From positions 203,630 to 267,629 of the forward strand of contig JAJVDF010000656.1 in the NCBI GenBank assembly GCA_022410635.1: a stretch of DNA of 64,000 nucleotides, in the 5' to 3' direction. The stretch comes from Tretioscincus oriximinensis. Its lineage: Eukaryota > Chordata > Lepidosauria > Squamata > Gymnophthalmidae. The translations under genes were made by a program, and so were the position numbers. How positions within the stretch are numbered: the first letter of the stretch is position 1; each line of letters begins with the position of its first letter. Positions 56,621 to 64,000 of this stretch are shown one piece after another. The notes under the pieces are model-generated. The model was not told the DNA's origin. It saw only the letters and a program-made list of their open reading frames with translations, and did not search any database.

Positions 56621-57582
56621 AATTACTTGTACAACCTTCTGATGTCAAAATATTGTAGAACTTTCAACATCCTGCAGTCTTTCCAGAATTGATTTTTAGG
56701 ATTGTCTCTATTCTCTTTTCTGTGGCCATCTCCAAATAGGGTTTAAAATGCTCAATTATAGCATAAGTAGGTATGATTGCCATACAATAAATAGTAAGAT
56801 TTTGCTTGTTTTTTTGTTTCAAAACACTTAATGTTTATTATAATACAATAATAAATATTATTCTATCATTATTACAGTTTTTCAAAAAAATTCCCCCTTT
56901 AAATTATACCCTCCTACCTCCCACTTTACATACATATTCAATATTCACTTGAGGATTCACATGTGGAATTCAATTCAATTAAATTTCATTTTCTTTACTT
57001 AACTCCTTTTCTGAATACTTTGTTCTTCCAAATTATTTGTTCTACAATTAGAAAGTTCAATAGAAATTACATTAATCATATATTTGTATATTTTATGTAT
57101 TGCCTACTTAGTACTGTCCTTCCACCACTCACAAGAACAGTTTGAACACATATAATTATTTTTTTCTATCATAACCCTTCGGTCAACCAGCCGTATATTC
57201 TTCAAATCGTCATGTAAAATTTTTCATGTTTTTTAAATATTTGTTTTGTTTTAGGAAGACCCAGCTCTTAAAGTGTATTGGCTTGTATGCAAGCACACTG
57301 AATGTTGAACGAGCAATTCTGGAGAAAAAAGTAGTTAGTATGTAAGTGTACACACATTTTCAGAGTATCTCACACTGTTGGCTGAGCAAGGATTCCAAAA
57401 GAGTTTAATTTCAGTATTCTGCTAAAGTTCATGACTTACTGCAGACTATTGGTTCCAAGTATTTATCCAAATCCTGTTTAAACTTCCTAGAAGAGCAATC
57501 AAATTTCTGACTCTGCATTTACAAAGTGTTTTTTTTTTCAAATTCTGTTTAAATGCAATCATTGTAAGACTTCTTTTCCCCC
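56621..57582. other. No recognised gene; possible reversed L1 3' end
   Basis: 56800-57230 is T- and C-rich like a reversed L1 3' untranslated region, but has no coding motif. Confidence 0.3.
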
Positions 57583-57665
57583 AGAGAAATAGGCATGATA
57601 ATCTTTGTTCAGAAAATCCCACAAGGGGGCTTGTAGCATTCTGGATACTAACAAGAGGATAGTAG
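57583..57665 (-). repeat. Repeat H, copy E (degenerate, core lost)
   Basis: CAGAGAAATAGGCATGATAATC and TTGTAGCATTCTGGATACTAAC match the left part of copy C (CAGAGAAATAGCCGTGTTAGTC, CTAGCAGCACTTTGAGACTAAC). The hairpin core is not included. Confidence 0.45.
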
Positions 57666-58814
57666 TTTCTCATTAGTCTTGTTGTTCTCAGAAGTGCTAT
57701 TATTAGCCTTCAAAATTTACAAGACAACAATGGATCCAACACTTTTTAAAATCTTTATTTAATTTTTATTTTAAATTCTTGTTGTTCGTTTCTTCCTTAA
57801 TAATTTTCTGTGCTGCATTTTGTATTTTTGGTCTTGGACTGTATATAAATTATTTTTAGAGCGATAACTCTCTGAGGGTCATCCTTGATTTTCAACTGTT
57901 TATTATTCATTGACAGCAGCAAATCTAATTTCCTTGAAGTTTGAATTCCACAGTTGAGAGTTAACATAAGCTTTTCAATTCTAGAAAGACCTTATGGTGT
58001 CTCTATTTCTAATTCCATGTTTGCAAACTCATTTTACCTTGTACTCATACTGTGAAAAAGAATGATGCCCTGCCACTTTGTCTGCAATGTCCGTGTCTGC
58101 AGGCCAAGCTGAAAAACCTTGTCATTTCAGTCCTGGAGGATTTTCTGATTATCCCCATTCAGAACAACAGCAGAACACATGGACCATAATTAGCACTGGC
58201 AAACATGACACTATATCTTGGCACTTGGACTAGGAACATAGACAAAACCAGCAGCAAATGTCTTTCAAAGATAGCAGCTTAGAACTGCATTACTTCTCAA
58301 CAGGAAATAGGCTTCTCATCTCCAGAAAAAATATATAGAAAAACACTAGAGATAAAAATGTTCTCATTTCCCCAAACAAGCCTTTATGCAACCGCAAGGA
58401 ATGTAGATAAATGAGATAGCTTGTGGCCTCAAAAAGACAGCATCCAGACAGGGTATTTTTACACTATTATTTTGGGGCTAGATTAAAGAGACAATATAAT
58501 GCTATATTACTACTATAGGAAAACAATTCTTGGAATGCTATAGTGTTAGATAATTTTTCATTTGAACATTGATACCAAGAGATACCATCGTGGAGATAAA
58601 CAGGACATATGTGCAGAATCCAAAATGACAGTTATACATGTGCACTTGGTGGAAATTGCACATTTCTGGGTTTTTTATGTTATTGAAATACCCTACTATG
58701 CATGGCAAGGCATCATGGAGGCAAGAGTCCACATTGGTCCTGTAGAGTCAGTGTGTTTGCCCAGATGCCTGGACAGCAAAGGATAGAATAGCATTATTCT
58801 GGAATGTTGTTTTA
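57666..58814. other. No recognised gene
   Basis: AT-rich sequence with no supported feature. Confidence 0.4.
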
Positions 58815-58960
58815 TAACACACTTTACTTACTTACTTTATTTACTTTACTTACTTACCTTCCTTCCTTAACTTCACCCAAAGGTCCTAGGGTGGGTAACA
58901 GAAAGTTAAAACCAACACACAAAAATCACATTAAAAGAACCATATCCACCCTCCCTCTCA
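58815..58960 (-). repeat. L2-like LINE/SINE 3' end, reversed, TTAC-type tail
   Basis: ACTTACTTACTTTATTTAC then CACCCAAAGGTCCTAGGGTG is the complement of the common 3' signature, with an altered tail. Confidence 0.5.
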
Positions 58961-59109
58961 CCCTCCCTGGTTTTTACCCGGTGCTGAAAGCTATACAGCG
59001 TAGATGCCTGTCATTTGTCCTTTGCATTTGCCCTTCCAAGGGAGGGAAGAGGGGTTATGGCTTTTTAAAACATTTTTCTACTTTGAAACTTTTTTGTGTT
59101 CTTTTAGTC

Positions 59110-59195
59110 TTCTAATACCCTCCCTGAGACCTATGGAGAAGGACAGGATATAAATTCTTAAATAAATAAATTCTTAAATAAATCAATAAATTTTG
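59110..59195 (+). repeat. L2-like LINE/SINE 3' end
   Basis: CCCTCCCTGAGACCTATGGAG, GGATATAAATTC and a TAAATAAATAAATTC tail repeated twice. Confidence 0.5.
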
Positions 59196-59680
59196 GTACA
59201 TTCTTACAAAAGTATACACTTATAGAATTCATAAACTGTACTGCATGAAAAATAATTTTAAAAATCCTACCTTCTCATCTTTTGAAACCTGGCTTTCTCC
59301 AAGGCTGATACTTTGTTACTGTTTTAGAACATTACGTTCATTTTAACAGTTCCTTTGTGCCAAAAGACCAGAAACAGCAGATGTGCTGGGAACAGCAGCC
59401 ACATATCTCCTCGTTTGATTGATGCTCCCCAAACAACAGGTCTAGAAGATGCCAGGAGAGAGGCAGATGATGAGTCTTAATTTCTTTGCTCCCTCTTCAG
59501 TCATAGGTTGGCAATCAGAAGCTGTATGTTTAAGAGAAGGAAACAAATTCTGAATTTCTCCTATAGTTCATTCTCTGCCAGAAAACTGTTAAGTGAAGAA
59601 TGGATTTGTGGAGTGGTGTTCTGTATAAGGAACTTGCTCTGTGTGCAACTTTGTGGATTGCATTGAATAAATTCATAAAT
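59196..59680. other. No recognised gene
   Basis: No supported feature. Confidence 0.4.
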
Positions 59681-59689
59681 GATCGAGCA

Positions 59690-59835
59690 AGGGGTCTAGC
59701 AGCACTTGGAGACTAACAAGAGCAAGGTACATGGCTTGAGCTGTTGTAGACATATCTACTTCTTTAGATACTAAGGGACCAATGCCAGAAATAGACTTTA
59801 TAGGAAACTGGGGGGGGGGGAGAGGAGATAACAAA
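59690..59835 (-). repeat. Repeat H, copy D (degenerate)
   Basis: GTCTAGCAGCACTTGGAGACT, AACAAGAGCAAGGTACATGGC and TTGTAGACATATCTACTTC match the family. The TAGACATATCTA palindrome is kept, while the CTGA and GAAA positions are mutated. A run of G follows at about 59811-59821. Confidence 0.6.
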
Positions 59836-59869
59836 GCACATATGAATGTGATTCATTCACAAACCAAAT

Positions 59870-61545
59870 ACAAGGTGGTAGTCAGAGATGTGAAGAAACA
59901 TTTTGAGGAGCACATTGCAAAGAATATTAAAAGAAACAATAAGGACTTTTTCAAAGGGCAGAAAATCGCCAGGAGAGAGGCCCTGGAGTTTTGGCCATTT
60001 TAGAAGCTTAAAAAGCAGGTTTTTTCCTGCAAAAACAAGCCCCAGANGATAGAGATAACAAGGGAGGAGATCCTTGCTAGCCTTAATAAGCTGAACATTT
60101 ATAAAACCCAGGGTCAGAAATTATAGACCCATCAGTTTAACATCAATTCCAGGAAAAGTGTTGGAAACCATAATTAAGGACAACATTACTAAACACACGA
60201 AGAAGCACGAATTGTTGAATGAAACTCAGCATGGCTTCTGCAAAGGTAAATCATGCCTTACCAACTTGCTAGAATTCTTTGAGAGTGTTAACAAACATGT
60301 AGATAAAGGGGATCCAGTTGATATTGTCTATCTAGATTTTCAGAAGGTTTTTGATAAAGTCCCTCATCAAAGGCTACTAAAAAAGCTCCACACTCATGAT
60401 ATAAGAGGACAGACTTTGTCCTTGATTAGAAACGGGCTAAAAGATAGAAAACAGAGGGTAGTATTAAATGTATTACCTCTGAGAGAAAAGAGGTAAGAAG
60501 TGGGGTACCCCAGGGATCTGTACTGGGACCCTTGCTTTTCAATATATTTATAAACGATCTGGATGCCGAGGTAAATAGTGAAGTAGCCAAGTTTGCTGAC
60601 GACACTAAACTGTTCATTGTAGTGAAAACTGAAATTGATTGTAAGGCACTCCAGAGTGATTTATTAAAATTGGATGAGTTGGCATCAAAGTGGCAAATGC
60701 ACTTCAATTTAAGCAAGTGCAAGGTCATGCATATTGGGACAAAGAACCCCAACTACTCCTACCATCTGATGGGAACCAAGCTTTCTATGATCGAGCAAGA
60801 AAAGGAGGACATTTCTATGAAAATGTCAACCCAGTGTGCAGCAGCAGCAAAAAAGGTAAATTCCATGTTGAGGATAATTAGAAAAGGAATCGAAATCAAG
60901 TCAGCAAATGTTGTTTTGCCTCTTTATAAATATGTGGTGAGGCCACATTTGGAATACTGTGTTCAATTCTGGTCACCACATCTCAAGAGAGATATCTTGG
61001 AACTGGAGAAGGTGCAGAAAAGGGCAACAAAAACGATGAAGTGTCTGAAGCACCTCCCTTAAGAAGTCAGGCTGCAACGTCTGGGCCTCTTCAGCCTTGA
61101 AAGGCGACATTTGAGAGGTGATCTGATTGAAGTGTACAAAATAATGCATGGGATGGACAGGGTGAATAGAGAAAAATGTTTTCTCTATCACACAACACAA
61201 GGACCAAAGGGCACTCCTTAAAACTGTTGGGTAGAAAAGTGAGAACAGACAAAGGAAAGTATTTTTTCACCCAGAGGGTCATCGGCTTGTGGAATTTACT
61301 TCCTGAAGAGGTTGTGGTAGCTAACAGCTTGGATAGTTTCAAGATAGGACTAGATAAGTTTATGGACACCAAGGATATAAATGGATACTAGGATGGATGT
61401 CATGAACAGGTGCATATTTTGCTTTCCTCTGTTCGGACTGCCCAGGTGCATCTGGTGGGCCTCTGTGTGAGACAATGCTGGACTTGATGGGCTGTGGTCT
61501 GATCCAGTATGGCTCTTCTCATATTCTTATGTTCTTATGTAATAT
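59870..61545 (+). mobile_element. CR1 LINE fragment, best preserved reverse transcriptase
   Basis: It starts in the pre-RT region (HFEEHIAKNIKRNNKDFFKG), jumps a deleted RT N-terminal part near 60110, and continues to the 3' end at TATGGCTCTTCTCATATTC, TTATGTTCTTATG. It also lacks about 21 bp near 60808 and about 70 bp of the 3' UTR near 61400 compared with the 31.5-kb and 17.6-kb copies. Confidence 0.85.
60158..61391 (+). pseudogene. CR1 reverse transcriptase and C-terminal domain
   Basis: The frames carry ETQHGFCKGKSCLTNLLEFF (60222 on), IVYLDFQKVFDKVPHQRLL and, after a stop at 60495, LLFNIFINDLDAEVNSEVAK followed by FADD (60592-60603, intact). They continue with LNMHF-like and [20 protein letters not shown], then after further breaks KGKYFFTQRVIGLWNLLPEE to MDTKDINGY. 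The catalytic aspartates are present, but stops at about 60495 and 61061 make the protein non-functional as it stands. Confidence 0.8.
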
Positions 61546-62374
61546 GAGGATTAACACTAGGTGGGAAAAACAGTTGAAGGAAAATGCCTAGGGAAGCAAG
61601 ATGCATGTTGGTGATTATGCATCAATCAAATAGTTAACTGTTATTATAAAAATGTAAAATGGAACAGGAAACCATTTTTCTCTGAAACTGACTTCATAAT
61701 TGATGCAGATGAGAAGAAATTGAGATATTTGTTTAATTCTAAAGTGTTTAAGGAATCTGTTTAGAAATATATATAATTTAAAATAGCAAAAACTATAGTA
61801 TGGAAATTTTGAATTTTTCTCATCGTAAGTGGTCCAAAGGCAACTTATGATGACATTTATGCTGCAAAACTGCTCAATTATCATTTCAGTTCTTCCTGTA
61901 ATCCACATTAAAGTTCACAAAATGCACTTCATTTAAGGTCTATTAGGTCTGAATTAAGCTGAATATTGTTGAGCTTTTTATTATTTTCTTTCCACTGGGA
62001 TCTGAGCAATTATGCGATTTTAACCTTACACAACACTTGGTTAAAATAAATGGTGATTTTAGAACTGTTTGAATTTAGACGCTCATTTATATTGTGCTTA
62101 ATCAAACACCATCAGTTCAGATCAAACTGAAACAGATTTGAACTTGGGCTGGTTTGATTACACTTAACCCTTTCTAATTTAGAATTTACTTCCTGTCCAC
62201 ATGCTTAGAAAAACAAACCTCCTAACTACCACTACACAAAATAGCTAAGGATAAGATTACTATGAAGAGCTCAGCAATTAGTTGATGGCCAAGATAATTT
62301 GAGAGCAGCTCTTTAATTATTTGAGCCCCCAATTCTTCAGGGTTCTGAAAGTCAGTTGGTTTCCAATTCACATT
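61546..62374. other. No recognised gene
   Basis: AT-rich sequence with no supported feature. Confidence 0.4.
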
Positions 62375-62720
62375 TCTAATATTTATTTATTTAAAAATAT
62401 CTATATTCCACCAATCACCAATGGTCCCAGGGCAGATAACAAAAGATCAAGAAAATTTTAAAAAGATAAATGCACATTAATAAAATGTTTTAAAAGGTCT
62501 ATAATATGCACCTGTTAGCAACCTATCTACAATATTTTCACTGCTTTCAGCATTTGGAGAGTCTTTAAGATAAATCTCATGATTAACATGAGTCACTGTA
62601 CAAGATTCAACCTGTGACTCACAGAGAACCATCATTAGACAGAGAACCTTCACAGTAGTATCCTCTAAGCTTTGGAACAACCTTCTCATGAGATATGGCA
62701 GGCACATTTCTTGGTTGTGT
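62375..62720 (-). repeat. L2-like LINE C-terminal end and 3' tail, reversed
   Basis: TATTTATTTATTTAAAAATATC and CCAATGGTCCCAGGGCAGAT are the reversed tail. The minus strand near 62680 still reads RRLFQSLEDTTVKVLCL in one frame, with AAGCTTTGGAACAACCTTCT (complement strand LWN-type end) on the plus strand. Confidence 0.45.
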
Positions 62721-63611
62721 TCTGCAAAACCTTAACTATTCTTTGGAATTTGCAAGGAATAGGACTGGAATCACTATGGGATATAAATGCTAATTCTCCA
62801 AATTAATAAGTATTTCAACAAAACAGTATTAAATACCTTTGAAAGGNGGTTAAGTAGCGACAGGGTTGTGCAAGTCCTCTCTCTCACCAAAGGTTATTGA
62901 TAGATCAACCCTTCAATCAAGAAGACTAAGGGGGTATATTAAATTTTGCACATCAAATGCATATGAGATGGAACTCCAAAAAGGTCAGATTTAGAAAAAA
63001 AAGGCCAGAAACTGTCCTCAAGCATTGCATATTATTTTAATCCAAGAGGGGAAAAAATCCACCTGAGCTATCTAATGCTCAGTGGCAAGGCAACAATGTT
63101 TAATGCTTACGTTCCACTGCATGCCTTGTAATTCCAATTAACATTAATTGGAGCTAAATAGATATATCGAAAGGAAACAAAGCTATAGAATCATGATGGA
63201 AAGCTTAATGCAATTGACTATCTGTAAGTTAAATCAAACCGATAATCTGCTTCTTGTATTCAAACAATATAACTGGCTGCTTTTAGAAAGAAGAGAGACT
63301 GGTTAACCACATTGTGCAGCATTGCTTGCTTCACTTTTACCAAGCCACAGTCAGAATCAAATCTGTTGAAACAATTACTGATCATATAGCAGTGACAGAT
63401 AAATAGTAATTTAAATTAGGTATGCCAAACTAGTATACAGTCTGTACAATTTTCTTCTGCTTGTAGTCCAGACCACTCATGACAACAACATGAAATTTCA
63501 AAGTGTTTGTATGTGTACTACTGTGAATTTACATTATTGTGAGATTCAAATTCCTAGAATAATCATCAATTTAAAACAGCTTTTACTCAAATATTTATGA
63601 ATATTGTTATT
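62721..63611. other. No recognised gene
   Basis: AT-rich sequence with no supported feature. Confidence 0.4.
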
Positions 63612-63710
63612 GTGGTTTAGTCTGTCAGTTCTATCCGATTCTTGGTGACCTCATGGGCTATGACATATTCTTCTGCCCTCTACTGCCTCCCAAAGTTTGC
63701 CAAACACTTG
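63612..63710 (-). repeat. BovB (RTE)-like 3' end fragment
   Basis: On the minus strand GAGGTCACCAAGAATCGGAT followed by AGAACTGACAGACTAAACC corresponds to the familiar BovB 3' segment (GGTCGC..AGTCGGACACGACT..GACTGAAC). BovB is characteristic of squamates and ruminants. Confidence 0.5.
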
Positions 63711-63849
63711 TTAAATTTGAAGGTAGTATGAAGGAATTTTTGAGAAACTCAAACAAAAACTAAGGACAATAAACAGCTGCAATGCAAACCAAGTATAATG
63801 GCATAGTTAGAAAAAATATTTGGAGGAAAATGCATTATCTGAAAGTGTT

Positions 63850-64000
63850 ACTCTGATGCAGTGAAGTCCGAGAATCTTTTTGACAGCCACAACTGCTGCA
63901 TTCTCACTTGTTTAACCACTTGCGCCTATTGTGCACATGCATATGCTCAGTAGAGAACAGGGTTGGCTGCGAGAGGACGGAGTTTCTCCGGAACAATGCC
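63850..64000. mobile_element. MITE family R1, copy 4 (cut by window end)
   Basis: GCAGTGAAGTCCGAGAATCTTT, CTCACTTGTTTAACC, GTGCACATGCATA and TTTCTCCGGAACAATGCC align with 15845-15985 of copy 2. The element continues beyond the window. Confidence 0.6.

Overview
The window looks like non-coding DNA from a reptile genome, most likely a squamate (lizard or gecko type). This is inferred only from the repeat set: CR1-clade LINEs with 8-bp tailed 3' ends, an L1, TAAA-tailed L2-like LINE ends, a BovB-like 3' end, Ngaro/DIRS tyrosine-recombinase elements, a sushi-type Ty3/Gypsy element, a hAT-type MITE and many fold-back MITEs. I recognise no intact host protein gene, rRNA, tRNA or CRISPR array. All long open frames are broken transposon genes or chance frames in low-complexity DNA. 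One weak candidate host exon lies on the minus strand near 42.4 kb.

Layout. 1-4.7 kb: part of a MITE, several LINE/SINE tails and a deleted LINE endonuclease. 4.7-10.05 kb: a three-level nest. A Ngaro-like element (tyrosine recombinase, SGNH fragment, direct terminal repeats around a TATA-bearing segment) holds a decayed L1, and the L1 holds a 97-bp insertion with an exact 11-bp target duplication. 13.7-14.3 kb: a 611-bp hAT-type MITE with an exact 8-bp duplication, an internal palindrome and a 22-bp minisatellite. 15.2-17.5 kb: MITEs and LINE tails. 17.6-23.8 kb: a minus-strand CR1 element cut in two by a deleted Gypsy element; the 6-bp duplication and the CR1 reading frame on both sides fix the insertion point. 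26.9-36.3 kb: CR1 copies, fold-back elements and a second Ngaro-like fragment that also holds a CR1. 37-45 kb: a repeat-poor, AT-rich block with a polypyrimidine tract and the possible first exon. 45.0-46.4 kb: a LINE that lost its reverse transcriptase. 47.5-56.6 kb: at least five hairpin or MITE elements. 59.7-61.5 kb: the best preserved CR1 reverse transcriptase. The right end has a BovB-like piece and another MITE that runs off the window.

The most unusual signals are: (1) a dispersed repeat whose minus strand carries a hammerhead-like core (CTGAAGA, 5-bp hairpin, GAAA), with one copy mobilised cleanly into L1; (2) SGNH-hydrolase motifs in two unrelated retroelement classes; (3) the nested insertions, whose duplications allow exact reconstruction of order; (4) the number of near-palindromic elements. 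No functional system made of cooperating intact genes is present.
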